DNA from: Sphingopyxis sp. OPL5
GTDB taxonomy: Bacteria > Pseudomonadota > Alphaproteobacteria > Sphingomonadales > Sphingomonadaceae
Reading direction: 5' to 3'
Length of the DNA: 64,000 nt
Assembly (NCBI RefSeq): GCF_003797775.2
Contig: NZ_CP060725.1
Location: forward strand, 992,001-1,056,000
A program made the translations under genes and the position numbers. The notes below the pieces were generated by a model. That model was not told the origin of the DNA. It was given only the letters and a program-made list of their open reading frames with translations, and did not search any database. How positions within the stretch are numbered: the stretch's first letter is position 1; every line of letters starts with the position of its first letter. Below are positions 33,310-42,021 of this stretch, one piece after another.

Positions 33310-34458
33310 CGCTTCGGTCAGGTCGGCGAGGTGCCGGCGCAGTTCGGGGAACTGGTCGTCCTTGGTAATGCCAAGCCGCACGATCGTTACCCGCTGCGAC
33401 GGCGAGACGATGATATATTGCCCCTGATGCCCGATGCAGGCGAACAGGTCGTTCGGGCCGCGGTCGGGCCATAGGGCGACATCTGCGCCGCGTGGGCGCG
33501 GGCGGTTGAGCCAGATATGGCCGCCATAGCCGGGGTCCCTCGGCGACGGCGCGAGCATGAAACTCATCCAGCTTTCGGGAAGCAGTCGCTGGCCGTTCAC
33601 GACGCCATGGTTGCGCAGAAACTCACCGAATTTCGCATAGTCGCGCGCGGTCGCGTGCATGATCGACCCGCCGATCATCGTCCCCGCCGCGTCGAACTCA
33701 GGAGTCAGGCTGGTCATGCCGAGCGGTTCGGCGAGCCGCCCGCCGATGAAGTCGCGCATCGCCTCGCGCCGCGCATCGGGGCTTTTCGACGGGGTCAGCG
33801 TGTCGGCCAATATGTCGGCGAGGATGACGCTGGTGGCCGAACTGTAGTTGAAGACCTCGTCGGGCTGCGCCGCCGCGGGTTTGGCCTCGGCAAACGCCGC
33901 CATGTCGGGCGCGCCGGTGCCGAACAGCATCGTCACCGTATCGCCCTGCCACACCGGGTCGCCATTTTCGACATGCTCAAGTCCCGAGGACATGTGGAGC
34001 AGATGCTTGAGGCCGATCGCGCCGCGCGGGTCGCCGCTGCGCTGCCAGGCCGCGACCGGCGCGGGGCCGTCGAGCGACAATTGCCCGTCGGCGACGAGGA
34101 AGCCGGTGAGCACAGCGGTGATGCTTTTCGCCATCGACCAGCTGATCAATTTGGAGTCGGGGCCGAAACCTTCGCCATAGCGTTCGTAGATCGGCTGGCC
34201 ATCGCGCAGCACATAGAGCGCGCGCGTTTCGCCCACCGCGTCGGCATCGGCGAACAGCGCGTCGGCCTTTGCCTTGATCGCAGGCGCCAGCGCGGGCAGC
34301 GGCGTCGAGGTCTCGACCGCGCCCTTCGGCATCGGCACGCCGATCGCCGGGCCGGGTGCGGCGGGCGCGATCGTCGCGGAACCCGCGGCATGGGTCAGCG
34401 ACCAGACACCGAACAGCGCGAGCGCGGCACTTGCCAGCATGGCTTTTTTCGTGATCAT
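33304..34458 (-). CDS. Serine hydrolase, class C beta-lactamase fold
   Basis: 384 aa. An N-terminal signal or anchor sequence (AMLASAALALFGVWSLTHAAGS) is followed by a beta-lactamase/PBP4* domain. The nucleophile motif SMAK is at 108-111, the second motif YSS in EVFNYSSATSVILADIL, and the late GHQGQYI stands for the KTG-type third motif. Such proteins are usually esterases or D-amino peptidases; true AmpC activity is unlikely because KTG and YxN are altered. The ATG at 34458 overlaps the divergent ATG at 34457; the internal ATG at 34440 is the alternative start. Confidence 0.85.
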   Translation of the reverse strand: MITKKAMLASAALALFGVWSLTHAAGSATIAPAAPGPAIGVPMPKGAVETSTPLPALAPAIKAKADALFADADAVGETRALYVLRDGQPIYERYGEGFGPDSKLISWSMAKSITAVLTGFLVADGQLSLDGPAPVAAWQRSGDPRGAIGLKHLLHMSSGLEHVENGDPVWQGDTVTMLFGTGAPDMAAFAEAKPAAAQPDEVFNYSSATSVILADILADTLTPSKSPDARREAMRDFIGGRLAEPLGMTSLTPEFDAAGTMIGGSIMHATARDYAKFGEFLRNHGVVNGQRLLPESWMSFMLAPSPRDPGYGGHIWLNRPRPRGADVALWPDRGPNDLFACIGHQGQYIIVSPSQRVTIVRLGITKDDQFPELRRHLADLTEAL

Positions 34459-34906
34459 GGGGCCAGTGACTAACACCAACCCGCCCGCAGCCGCAACGCC
34501 CGAGCCGGTGCCGCCCCCGGCACCGGCACCGCCGCCGACGAGCGAGTCGCCCATCGTGCCCGAGCGGCTGCGCAAACCGCGCCGCCCGAGCCGCTGGGGC
34601 GGCTGCCTGCCGTGGGTGGTGATCCTCGGCGTGCTCGCGGCGATTTTCCTGATCTGGAAATTCCCGTCGTTTAAAGCACAGGCCGAACTCGGGTCGGCCT
34701 ATGCCGCGCGGGTCGGTTGCTCGTGCCGCTACGTCCAGGGACGCAGCCTCGAAAGCTGCCAGAGCGATTTCGAACCCGGCATGGAACTGGTGTCGCTGGC
34801 CGAGGACCCGGCGACCAAGACGATCACCGGCAGTGTACCGTTGCTCGCCTCGCGCAGCGCGCGCTTCGCGGGTACCAGTGGGTGCTTGCTCAGGCCCGAG
34901 GATTAG
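34457..34906 (+). CDS. Uncharacterised single-span membrane protein
   Basis: 149 aa. A Pro/Ala-rich cytoplasmic segment (PPAAATPEPVPPPAPAPPP) and a basic RLRKPRRPSRWGG stretch lead into one membrane segment (CLPWVVILGVLAAIFLIWKF). A periplasmic domain with three or four Cys (VGCSCRYVQGRSLESCQSDF, SGCLL) follows. I do not recognise it. The start could also be the GTG at 34466, which would avoid the one-base offset overlap with the divergent hydrolase start. The Cys pattern suggests disulfides. Confidence 0.65.
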   Translation: MGPVTNTNPPAAATPEPVPPPAPAPPPTSESPIVPERLRKPRRPSRWGGCLPWVVILGVLAAIFLIWKFPSFKAQAELGSAYAARVGCSCRYVQGRSLESCQSDFEPGMELVSLAEDPATKTITGSVPLLASRSARFAGTSGCLLRPED

Positions 34907-35147
34907 GACCGAACAGCGCGGCGCCGACCGCGACCGCCGCGGGCGTGCCGAAAACGAGAATCCAGATCGCCGCCTCTTCGCCCCAGCCGTAACCGGCGTA
35001 GAGCACCCCGACGAGCAAATTGCCGATCGAGATTATCAGCCACAGCAGGATGAACAGCCGCGTCGCGCGGCGGGTGTCGCGGATCGCCAGGCGCAGGACG
35101 ATCAACAGCAGGACACCCGCGATCAGCATGATGACGGTGTGCGACAT
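34890..35147 (-). CDS. Small three-span membrane protein
   Basis: 85 aa from the ATG at 35147, which is spaced 6-7 nt from a GGGGGAGA ribosome-binding site; the ATG at 35153 would have none. Three hydrophobic segments (TVIMLIAGVLLLIVLRLAI, FILLWLIISIGNLLVGVLYAGY, AIWILVFGTPAAVAVGAALF). It starts 3 bp after the AraC-family gene stop, so the two are probably co-expressed. Its 3' end overlaps the convergent gene by 17 bp. Function unknown. Confidence 0.7.
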   Translation of the reverse strand: MSHTVIMLIAGVLLLIVLRLAIRDTRRATRLFILLWLIISIGNLLVGVLYAGYGWGEEAAIWILVFGTPAAVAVGAALFGPNPRA

Positions 35148-35149
35148 AA

Positions 35150-35923
35150 TCATTCTCCCCCTGTGATGGCGGCACTGGCGTTCCGCCGCCGCCATTCGCC
35201 CGGCGACGCCCCGAGCTTCGCACGAAAGGCCGCGCACAGATGCGCGTGGCTCGAAAAGCCCGTGGCAAAGGCGATTTCGGCGACCGACAGCGGCCGGTTC
35301 ATCAGATACCAGCAGGCGCGCCGCAACCGCTGACGCAGCAGATATTGGGCCGGGGTGCGTCCCGTCGCGCGCGCAAAATGGACGATCAGGCTGTTGACCG
35401 ACATCCCTGCTTCGGCCGCCATATCCTCGACGGTCAGCGACATCTCGATCCGCGCTTCGATCAGCGCCAGCAGCGCGTCGATCCGCCGCGCGACCGCCGG
35501 CGGCGCGGGACGCACCGCCGCACCGTCGAGCGTGGCCGCCAGCAGCGTCAGCAACGGCGCCGCCGCCGAGGCCTCGCCCGCCGCGAGCCCGCGCACCAGC
35601 GCCGCCAGCGCGCGGTCGTCATGACCGGCAAGCGCCCGCCCGCCGGGTGTGATCGTCAGCGCACCGGCCGGAATCTCGACCGCGACATAGCGGACCGATC
35701 CCCCCTCCGCGACGCCGCGATAGTGACGCCCGGCCGGCGCCAGCCACATCTCGCCGGGCAACGGGTCGCCGAGCGAGGTGCGGCGTCCGTCGAGCCATGT
35801 CTGCAGCCGGTGATAGCTTCCCGCTTCGTGGAGCATCAGCGCATGGGCATCGCGCTCGATCGCCCAGCTGGCCGGACCACCCAGCCGTTCCTCGATCCTC
35901 GCCGCGGTGAGTCCCCCCTGCAT
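35150..35923 (-). CDS. AraC-family transcriptional regulator
   Basis: 257 aa from the ATG at 35923. The N-terminal domain (about 1-140) is a cupin-like sensor (LMLHEAGSYHRLQTWLDG, GEMWLAPAGRHYRGVAEGGSVRYVAVEIP). The C-terminal AraC domain has SLTVEDMAAEAGMSVNSLIVHFARATGRTPAQYLLRQRLRRACWYL and PLSVAEIAFATGFSSHAHLCAAFRAKLGASPGEWRRR. It is transcribed divergently from an SDR gene with 96 bp between starts, the classic layout of a local regulator and its target. Confidence 0.88.
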   Translation of the reverse strand: MQGGLTAARIEERLGGPASWAIERDAHALMLHEAGSYHRLQTWLDGRRTSLGDPLPGEMWLAPAGRHYRGVAEGGSVRYVAVEIPAGALTITPGGRALAGHDDRALAALVRGLAAGEASAAAPLLTLLAATLDGAAVRPAPPAVARRIDALLALIEARIEMSLTVEDMAAEAGMSVNSLIVHFARATGRTPAQYLLRQRLRRACWYLMNRPLSVAEIAFATGFSSHAHLCAAFRAKLGASPGEWRRRNASAAITGGE

Positions 35924-36019
35924 CGGGCGATTATGCGCAGCTGTGGGAGAATCTGAAAGCCTCGAATCGCGGGCGATCCTAGCGTGGCATGCCACTCTTC
36001 CAACCATGGGACCAAGTTC

Positions 36020-36793
36020 ATGAGCATTCACGACATCAACGGAAAAACCGTCCTCATCGCCGGCGGCGCCAAGAATCTCGGCGGCCTCATCGCCCGCGAC
36101 TTCGCCGCGAACGGCGCCGCCGCCATCGCGGTCCATTACAACAGCGATGCGGCGCGCGCCGAGGCCGATGAGGCCATCGCCGCGATCGAGGCGGCGGGCG
36201 CGAAGGGCTTCGCCTTTCAGGCCGACCTGACCACCGCCGGCGCGGTCGAGAAGCTGTTCGCCGACGCCAGAGACGCGATGGGCAGCATCGACATCGCGAT
36301 CAACACGGTCGGCAAGGTACTGAAGAAACCGATGGTCGAAATCAGCGAGGCCGAGTTCGACGAAATGAGCGCGGTGAACAGCAAATCGGCCTTCTTCTTC
36401 CTGAAGGAAGCGGGCCGGAACGTCAGCGACAACGGCAAGGTCTGCACCCTCGTCACCTCGCTGCTCGGCGCCTACACGCCTTTTTATGCGAGCTATGCCG
36501 GCACCAAGGCGCCGGTGGAACATTATACCCGCGCCGCGTCGAAGGAATTCGGCGAGCGCGGGATTTCGGTGACCGCGATCGGTCCGGGACCGATGGACAC
36601 GCCCTTCTTCTACCCGGCCGAGGGGCCCGAGGCGGTCGCCTATCACAAGACGGCGGCGGCGCTGTCGCCCTTCAGCCCGACGGGGCTGACGCATATCGAG
36701 GATATCGTGCCGTGGATCCGTTTCCTCGTCACCGACGGCTGGTGGATGACCGGCCAGACGATCCTCGTCAACGGGGGCTATACGACCAAATAG
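36020..36793 (+). CDS. SDR-family oxidoreductase
   Basis: 257 aa. Rossmann motif GGAKNLGG at 15-22, NTVG at about 95-98 in place of NNAG, active-site Tyr159 and Lys163 in YAGTK, and C-terminal VTAIGPGPMDTPFF...GQTILVNGGYTTK. Oddity: VTSLLGAYT carries the catalytic Ser near 147. Substrate unknown. It is probably controlled by the divergent AraC gene. A strong hairpin follows the stop. Confidence 0.88.
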   Translation: MSIHDINGKTVLIAGGAKNLGGLIARDFAANGAAAIAVHYNSDAARAEADEAIAAIEAAGAKGFAFQADLTTAGAVEKLFADARDAMGSIDIAINTVGKVLKKPMVEISEAEFDEMSAVNSKSAFFFLKEAGRNVSDNGKVCTLVTSLLGAYTPFYASYAGTKAPVEHYTRAASKEFGERGISVTAIGPGPMDTPFFYPAEGPEAVAYHKTAAALSPFSPTGLTHIEDIVPWIRFLVTDGWWMTGQTILVNGGYTTK

Positions 36794-36802
36794 AACCCCC
36801 GA

Positions 36803-36839
36803 GGCGGGCGGCCCCACACCCCTCCCGGGGCCGCCCGCC
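36803..36839. terminator. Bidirectional hairpin terminator between convergent genes
   Basis: GGCGGGCGGCCCC (36803-36815) and GGGGCCGCCCGCC (36827-36839) form a perfect 13-bp stem with an 11-nt loop. It lies between the SDR stop and the convergent hydrolase stop. There is no T-tract, so termination would rest on hairpin strength or Rho. Confidence 0.65.
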
Positions 36840-36856
36840 GCTTCCTTCGAAGGACG

Positions 36857-37771
36857 TCAGGCGAGGAAGGCGTCCATGGCGGCATTGACCGCACCCGGCG
36901 CTTCCCACGTCACGAAATGGCCGCAGCCCGGCACCTTCACGATCGTCGCGTTCGGCACCAGTTCGTCCATGCCATCGAGATTGCTCGGCGGCAGCGCGAC
37001 GTCGTCGAGCGCCCAGATGACGAGCGTCGGGATTTCGAGCTTCGGAAAGGGCATGGCGGGCGGCTCGACGAAAGGCGCATCCATCGCGGGCACGTCGAGC
37101 GGCGAGGCGCGGTACCAGTTGAGCATGCCGAAAGCGGCGTCGGGGTCCTCCCAGTCGGCGAGCGACCGCGCGATTTCCTCGGGCGGGGCGACCGTGCCCG
37201 CGAGGCGACCCTCGAACGCCTTGGCGAGCAGCCCTGCGAGCCCCTGTTCGCGGACCAGCGCGTCGCTCGCGGGGTCTCGGAACAGGCGGATATATTGGCT
37301 CGCGGCGCGCTGCGCGGGATCGACATGCAGAAGCCGGCCGAAGATGCCGGGGTGCGGCGCGTTGGCGATCACCGCGCGCGTGACGCGCCCGGCCCACGCC
37401 GGATACAGCCCGCCCGGCTGGCCGGCGAGCGCCACGCCCCAGCTGATCGCCCCACCCCAGTCGTGCCCGACGATGGTGAAAGTCTCGACGCCGAGCGCGT
37501 CAGCGAGCGCGAAGATGTCGGCGATCAATTTGTCGGGGGTGTAGTCGGCAGCATCCTGCGGCTTCGACGACCCGCAATAACCGCGCTGGTCGGGCGCGAT
37601 ACAGCGAAAGCGGTCGGCGAAATGCGGTAGCTGATGCCGCCAGGTGCGATGCGATTCGGGAAAGCCGTGGAGGAAGATGAGCGCCGGTGCATCGCGCGGG
37701 CCGATGTCGACGACGTCGAGTTCGACCCCGGTCGAAAGCTTCACCCGCTGCTGCTCGAAATCGCCGGCCAT
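36857..37771 (-). CDS. Alpha/beta hydrolase, epoxide hydrolase-like
   Basis: 304 aa. HGFPESHRTWRHQLPHFADRF (35-55) gives the oxyanion HG motif; the nucleophile elbow GHDWGG places Asp104 as nucleophile, as in epoxide hydrolases and dehalogenases. The acid IWALDDVALPP and His in VPGCGHFVTWEAP near the C terminus complete the triad. DRFRCIAPDQRGYCGSSKP is characteristic of the epoxide hydrolase branch. An Asp nucleophile excludes ordinary lipases. Substrate not inferable. Confidence 0.88.
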   Translation of the reverse strand: MAGDFEQQRVKLSTGVELDVVDIGPRDAPALIFLHGFPESHRTWRHQLPHFADRFRCIAPDQRGYCGSSKPQDAADYTPDKLIADIFALADALGVETFTIVGHDWGGAISWGVALAGQPGGLYPAWAGRVTRAVIANAPHPGIFGRLLHVDPAQRAASQYIRLFRDPASDALVREQGLAGLLAKAFEGRLAGTVAPPEEIARSLADWEDPDAAFGMLNWYRASPLDVPAMDAPFVEPPAMPFPKLEIPTLVIWALDDVALPPSNLDGMDELVPNATIVKVPGCGHFVTWEAPGAVNAAMDAFLA

Positions 37772-38068
37772 CCTGTGCCCCCTTGAGTTGCGTTTCGCAA
37801 CGAGATGGCGGGGATCGGCGAGACTGGCAAGCCATGTTGCGACGGCCGTGGCACCGAAGGTCCGAAACCCGGCTTAAGGGCACAAAAGCCCCGCATGGAT
37901 GCGCAGAAAATGTGGCCTTTGTGACTTTAAGCGGGTCAGGCGAGATAGGGACGATCTATTCCGCGAGGCCGGCGACATGGTCATCCGACAGGATAGATCA
38001 TGCCGATGTTTTTTAGGAAAGCCTTTTCGCCGGAGAAGTCGGCTTTTGGGAGGTTGCGGTCATATGGA
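37772..38068. other. Gene-free stretch upstream of the hydrolase
   Basis: I see no convincing coding frame or RNA here on either strand. It must hold the hydrolase promoter (minus strand). A loosely paired ATCTATT (37952 region) and GATAGAT (37991 region) is visible, but nothing more. With the adjoining repeat at 38069-38218 it makes a 500-bp gap. Confidence 0.5.
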
Positions 38069-38218
38069 TCCTCCCTGTGGCGAAGCCATGGGGAGGGGGA
38101 CCGCCGCCGCAGGCGGTGGTGGAAGGGGCCGAAAACTTGCACGACGCCTGACGGCGTCGGCCCCTCCGTCAGCGGCTAAAGCCGCTGCCACCTCCCCATC
38201 GCTTCGCGACAGGGAGGA
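38069..38218. repeat. Large intergenic inverted repeat, about 150 bp
   Basis: The ends are TCCTCCCTGTGGCGAAGCCA and the near-complement finishing CGCTTCGCGACAGGGAGGA. Inner parts also pair: ACCGCCGCCGCAGGCGGTGG is a hairpin, as are ACGCCTGACGGCGT and AGCGGCTAAAGCCGCT, with GGAAGGGGCC facing GGCCCCTCC. The composite cruciform is a type often seen between genes in Sphingopyxis-like genomes. It shares CCATCGCTTCGCGAC with the shorter repeat at 28881-28933. No ORF. Confidence 0.82.
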
Positions 38219-38273
38219 TTACGAACGCCCGCTTCCCAAACCAATGCCGCGCCGGCACGCACCTGCGGCAGGC

Positions 38274-39155
38274 TTAGGGATAGCTGACCGTGTTCGGCAC
38301 CTCGGGGATCGGGATGAACTCCTCGCTGTCGCCGGGAACGAGCGGGAATTTGCGATCCTTCCAGTCGTGCTTCGCCTGGTTGATCCTCTCGCGGCTCGAA
38401 CTGACGAAATTCCACCACACATGGCGCGGCGTCGAAAAGGCTTCGCCGCCGAGCAGCATCACCCGCGCATCGCTGTCGGCGCGCAGCGTCATCGCCTGTC
38501 CGGGTTTGAGGATATAGAGGCTGTAGCGGTCGAGCTTTTCGCCATCGAGGCTCGCGTCACCAAGCGCCACCAGCACCGCACGCTCGTCGGCATCGGCCTC
38601 GATCGGCATCGTTGCACCCGCGAGCATCAATATATCGGCGTAGATCGTCGCGGCATGCTGGGTGATCGGCGAGGTCTTGCCCCACAGGCTGCCCATGACG
38701 ATCCGCGCCGACACCCCGCTGTCCTCGACCAGCGGCAAATCGTCCTTTGCGACATGTTCGAACGCCGGGTCGATCTCTTCCTTGCCGTCGGGCAGCGCGA
38801 GCCAGGTCTGCATCCCCGAAATGCCCGATCCGCTTGCGCGCTCGGCCGCGGGGGTCCGCTCCGAATGGACGATGCCGCTAACCGCGGTCATCAGGTTGCA
38901 GGCGCCGGGGCGAACGGTCGCGAGCGTGCCGAGGCTGTCGCGATGCTCGATCGCGCCCTCGAACAAATAGGTGACGGTGGCGAGGTTGATATGCGGATGC
39001 GGGCGCACGTCCATGCCCTTGCCGATGTCGAAATGCGCCGGACCGAACTGGTCGACGAAGATGAAGGGACCGACCATCGTCCGCGTCTTGTTCGGCAAGG
39101 TCCGCCGTACCTCGAAGGCGCCGAGGTCGTGGCTCGAGGGGGTGATGATCTCCAT
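38274..39155 (-). CDS. Pirin family protein
   Basis: 293-aa bicupin. The pirin signature is in the N-terminal cupin: GPFIFVDQFGPAHFDIGKGMDVRPHPHINLATVTYLFEGAIEHRDSLG, with the HPH and EHRD metal ligands, followed by PGACNLMTAVSGIVHSERTP. The C-terminal region has the usual VLLLGGEPF-like VMLLGGEAFSTPRHVWWNFVSSSRERI. Bacterial pirins act as quercetinase-type dioxygenases or redox-sensitive modulators; which applies here is unknown. It lies 3 bp downstream of the cupin gene. Confidence 0.92.
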   Translation of the reverse strand: MEIITPSSHDLGAFEVRRTLPNKTRTMVGPFIFVDQFGPAHFDIGKGMDVRPHPHINLATVTYLFEGAIEHRDSLGTLATVRPGACNLMTAVSGIVHSERTPAAERASGSGISGMQTWLALPDGKEEIDPAFEHVAKDDLPLVEDSGVSARIVMGSLWGKTSPITQHAATIYADILMLAGATMPIEADADERAVLVALGDASLDGEKLDRYSLYILKPGQAMTLRADSDARVMLLGGEAFSTPRHVWWNFVSSSRERINQAKHDWKDRKFPLVPGDSEEFIPIPEVPNTVSYP

Positions 39156-39158
39156 CGG

Positions 39159-39527
39159 TCAGTCCAGCCTTTCGAGCGTCTTTCGCGTCTTTTCGGTTTC
39201 AACATTGCCGGTGTTCAGCGTCGAACCGGGTTCGAGCAGCAGCACCTGGCATTCGCCGTCGAGCGCTTCGGGACAATGTTCGGTTCCGTGCGGCACGATG
39301 ATGAACTCGCCGGGTTCGACGATCACGTCGCCGGTGCGCAGCCCCATCCTCATCCGTCCCGCGATGACGAGGAACAGTTCGTCCTCGGCATCATGGTGAT
39401 GCCAGTCGAACTTGCCCGCGAACTTCACCAGCTTGACCTGAAAATTGTTGATGTCGCCCGCAACGCGCGGGTTCCAATGGTCGTGAAAGCTCGCGAACGC
39501 CTCCGCCAGATTGACCTTGTCCGTCAT
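39159..39527 (-). CDS. Small cupin-domain protein
   Basis: 122 aa from the ATG at 39527, which overlaps the bolA stop. A single cupin barrel: KFDWHHHDAEDELFLVIAGRMRMGLRTGDVIVEPGEFIIVPHGTEHCPEA, with metal-binding His/His/Glu of motif 1 in HHHDAEDE and His of motif 2 in PHGTEHCP. Enzymatic function unknown. The bolA-cupin-pirin group is tightly packed and probably one transcript. Confidence 0.88.
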   Translation of the reverse strand: MTDKVNLAEAFASFHDHWNPRVAGDINNFQVKLVKFAGKFDWHHHDAEDELFLVIAGRMRMGLRTGDVIVEPGEFIIVPHGTEHCPEALDGECQVLLLEPGSTLNTGNVETEKTRKTLERLD

Positions 39528-39808
39528 CACCCCTCTCCCGGCGCCGTCGCCCGGATCGCGAGCGCATGAACGCGCTGCCCGGGAAGGTCGCCGAGCGCCT
39601 TGTTCACCGCCCGCTGGCGCGCGACGCGGTTCAGGCCGGCGAAGCCCGACCATTCGATGGTCAGGCTGAAATGCGATTCGCCGCTGCCGTCATCGCCGCT
39701 GTGGCCATGATGTTTGGCGCTGTCGTTGCTGAGGGCGAAATCGGCGTCGGGAAAGGCCGCGGTCAGCAGGCTTTCCATCTCTTTTTGTACGGGTCCGGGC
39801 GTGCTCAT
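39527..39808 (-). CDS. BolA family protein
   Basis: 93 aa from the ATG at 39808. The BolA fold is seen in MESLLTAAFPDADFALSNDSAKHHGHSGDDGSGESHFSLTIEWSGFAGLNRVARQRAVNKALGDLPGQRVHALAIRA; KHHGHSG...SHFSL is the family's HxGH-type signature. BolA proteins pair with monothiol glutaredoxins in Fe-S handling and stress response. It is divergent from the J-domain gene and heads the cupin-pirin group. Confidence 0.92.
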   Translation of the reverse strand: MSTPGPVQKEMESLLTAAFPDADFALSNDSAKHHGHSGDDGSGESHFSLTIEWSGFAGLNRVARQRAVNKALGDLPGQRVHALAIRATAPGEG

Positions 39809-39880
39809 GACTTGACCATAAGCGCTTCGTCGCCAAATGATAAGGCCTCCCCAACGCTTCAGACGCCCCGAGAGCCCGCC

Positions 39881-40474
39881 TTGCCGTCCCCGACCCGCCC
39901 CACCCGTTTCCATGGCCGCGTGCCCCGCGAAGACCGCTGCGCCGCGCCCGGATGCCGCGAGGCGGGCGAATTTCGCGCCCCGATTCCCGCGACCCGCTCA
40001 CCCGACGGGCCGCCACAATATCGCTGGCTGTGCCTCGACCATGTCCGCGAGTTCAACAGCGGCTATAATTATTTCGAGGGAATGAGCGCCGACCAGATCC
40101 TGGCGGCGCAGACCCCGACCGCGGGCTGGGAAACCGAAAGCCGCACCTTCCGCCCCGCCGGCAGCGCCGACCTGCCGCCGCGCTGGGCCGATTTCAAGGA
40201 CCCGATCGACGCGCTGGGGGCGCGGTTCCGCCAGCGGATGGACGAGGCGCGGCGTGAAGCGGCGAACCCCGGCCTGTCGCGCGAAGAGCATGCCGCGATG
40301 CAATTGCTGGGGCTGCCGGCAGACGCCGACCGCGCGGCGCTGCGGCGGCGCTACAGCGAGCTGGTGCGCAAATACCACCCCGACCGCAACGGCGGCGACC
40401 GCAGCCATGAGGCGAGACTCGGCGAGGTTGTTGCGGCATATCAGTTGCTGCGAAAGACGAAGGCCTTCGCCTAG
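39881..40474 (+). CDS. J-domain protein with N-terminal Cys-rich segment
   Basis: About 197 aa. The C-terminal 65 residues are a J-domain (HAAMQLLGLPADADRAALRRRYSELVRKYHPDRNGGDRSHEARLGEVVAAYQLL) with an intact HPD. The N-terminal half has TRFHGRVPREDRCAAPGCREAGEFRAP...YRWLCLDHVREFNSGYNYFEGMS, with three Cys and a conserved-looking WLCLDHVREFN block typical of an alphaproteobacterial J-protein family. It is probably a DnaK partner; the Cys set may bind zinc. The start is uncertain: no ATG is suitable, so I use the TTG at 39881; TTG at 39812 is possible. Confidence 0.8.
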   Translation: MPSPTRPTRFHGRVPREDRCAAPGCREAGEFRAPIPATRSPDGPPQYRWLCLDHVREFNSGYNYFEGMSADQILAAQTPTAGWETESRTFRPAGSADLPPRWADFKDPIDALGARFRQRMDEARREAANPGLSREEHAAMQLLGLPADADRAALRRRYSELVRKYHPDRNGGDRSHEARLGEVVAAYQLLRKTKAFA

Positions 40475-40496
40475 GGGCTTTGCAGGGAGAGCGGCG

Positions 40497-40934
40497 ATGA
40501 GCGAACTGGACAAGAAGCGCATCGAGGTGGTTCGCCGCCATATGGCGCTCGAGATCACCCACGACTGGGACGGGGTGATCGCGACCTTCGACCATCCGCG
40601 CTACGAGCTGCTCGGTCCCGGCACGGTGTTCGACGGCGAAGCCGCCGTCCGTTCCTATTTCGCCGCCTCGCGCGAGCCTTTTCCCGACCAGGCGAACGAA
40701 GTGATCGCGATCGCCGCCGATGCCGCGACCGACACGGTGCTTGTCGAATTCTGGCTGACCGGCACCCATCTCGGGCCGCTCCGGCTCGGCCTGCGGACGG
40801 TCGAGCCGACCGGCAAGGCCTTTCGCGTGCGCATGGCGGCGAGCTTTCAGTTCGCGCCGGGCAGCGACAAGATCGTCTGCGAACGCCCCTATTACGACCA
40901 GTCTGCGGTGATGAAGGCGCTCGATCTCATCTGA
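40497..40934 (+). CDS. SnoaL/NTF2-like protein
   Basis: 145 aa with a GGGAGA ribosome-binding site. [85 protein letters not shown] reads as a cone-shaped NTF2 fold of the SnoaL/ester-cyclase group. These range from polyketide cyclases to steroid isomerase-like enzymes. No catalytic assignment can be made. Confidence 0.8.
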   Translation: MSELDKKRIEVVRRHMALEITHDWDGVIATFDHPRYELLGPGTVFDGEAAVRSYFAASREPFPDQANEVIAIAADAATDTVLVEFWLTGTHLGPLRLGLRTVEPTGKAFRVRMAASFQFAPGSDKIVCERPYYDQSAVMKALDLI

Positions 40935-41031
40935 AAAGGCGTTGCAAGGCGAAACCTACGCCTATACCGCGCTAGCCGAAGCGTCGGACGAACCGGCGAC
41001 TCTCCCCCGTTTGTTTCGCTGGATTTTTGAC

Positions 41032-42021
41032 ATGACCGATATCCCCAACAGCCTCGCCGACCATCATGGTTCGACCCTGCTCGCCGCCCCCGATGTCGAG
41101 GTCAGCGCGCGCGAGATGTTCGGGGTCGATATCGACATGATGGTCCCCGCGTTCAGCGAGGCCGACGCGCGCGTGCCCGACCTCGACCCGGCCTATGTCT
41201 TCGACGGCGACACCACGCTCGCGATCCTCGCCGGGTTCAAATACAACCGCCGTGTGATGGTCCAGGGCTATCATGGCACCGGCAAGTCGACGCATATCGA
41301 ACAGGTCGCGGCGCGGCTGAAATGGCCGTGCATCCGCGTCAACCTCGACGCGCATATCAGCCGCATCGACCTCGTCGGGCGCGACGCGATCGTGCTCAAG
41401 GACGGCCAGCAGGTCACCGAGTTTCGCGAAGGCCTGCTCCCCTGGGCGCTGCAGACCCCCACCGCGCTCGTCTTCGACGAATATGACGCCGGCCGCCCCG
41501 ACGTGATGTTCGTGATCCAGCGCGTGCTCGAGACCGAGGGCAAGCTGACCCTGCTCGACCAGAACCGGGTGATCCGCCCGAACCCTTACTTCCGGCTGTT
41601 CTCGACCGCGAACACCGTCGGGCTCGGCGACACGAGCGGGCTGTATCATGGCACGCAGCAGATCAACCAGGGCCAGATGGACCGCTGGAACATCGTCGTC
41701 ACGCTAAACTATCTGCCCGCCGCGACCGAAAGCGCGATCATTCTCGCCAAGGTGCCCGACACCGACGACACGACCGTCGCCAACATGGTCAAGGTCGCCG
41801 ACCTGACCCGCCAAGGCTTCATCAATGGCGACATCTCGACCGTGATGTCGCCGCGCACGGTGATCAGCTGGGCCCAGAACGCCGCGATCTTCAACAACCT
41901 CGGCTTCGCCTTCCGCCTGACCTTCCTCAACAAGTGCGACGAGGCCGAACGGATGATCGTCGCCGAATATTATCAGCGCGTGTTCGGCGAGGACCTGCCC
42001 GAGGGGGTGGTCGGCAAGTGA
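41032..42021 (+). CDS. cobS: CobS-type AAA+ ATPase (cobaltochelatase subunit)
   Basis: 329-aa MoxR-like AAA+ protein. Walker [10 protein letters not shown] at about 79-87, Walker [24 protein letters not shown] near 145, sensor in [43 protein letters not shown]. This is the full CobS signature. With CobT it drives CobN-dependent insertion of cobalt into hydrogenobyrinic acid diamide. No cobN or other corrin gene is in the window, and cobT is 2.7 kb away. The next gene starts inside its stop (TGATG). Confidence 0.93.
   Translation: MTDIPNSLADHHGSTLLAAPDVEVSAREMFGVDIDMMVPAFSEADARVPDLDPAYVFDGDTTLAILAGFKYNRRVMVQGYHGTGKSTHIEQVAARLKWPCIRVNLDAHISRIDLVGRDAIVLKDGQQVTEFREGLLPWALQTPTALVFDEYDAGRPDVMFVIQRVLETEGKLTLLDQNRVIRPNPYFRLFSTANTVGLGDTSGLYHGTQQINQGQMDRWNIVVTLNYLPAATESAIILAKVPDTDDTTVANMVKVADLTRQGFINGDISTVMSPRTVISWAQNAAIFNNLGFAFRLTFLNKCDEAERMIVAEYYQRVFGEDLPEGVVGK

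Noticed and set aside
33304..34458. Antibiotic-resistance beta-lactamase
   Set aside because: SxxK is present, but YxN is YSS and the KTG element is not clear; the pattern fits general serine hydrolases/PBP4*-like proteins.
35924..36817. A 298-codon N-terminal extension of the AraC gene at 35150
   Set aside because: It would run antisense through the whole SDR gene; the ATG at 35923 gives a complete AraC protein.
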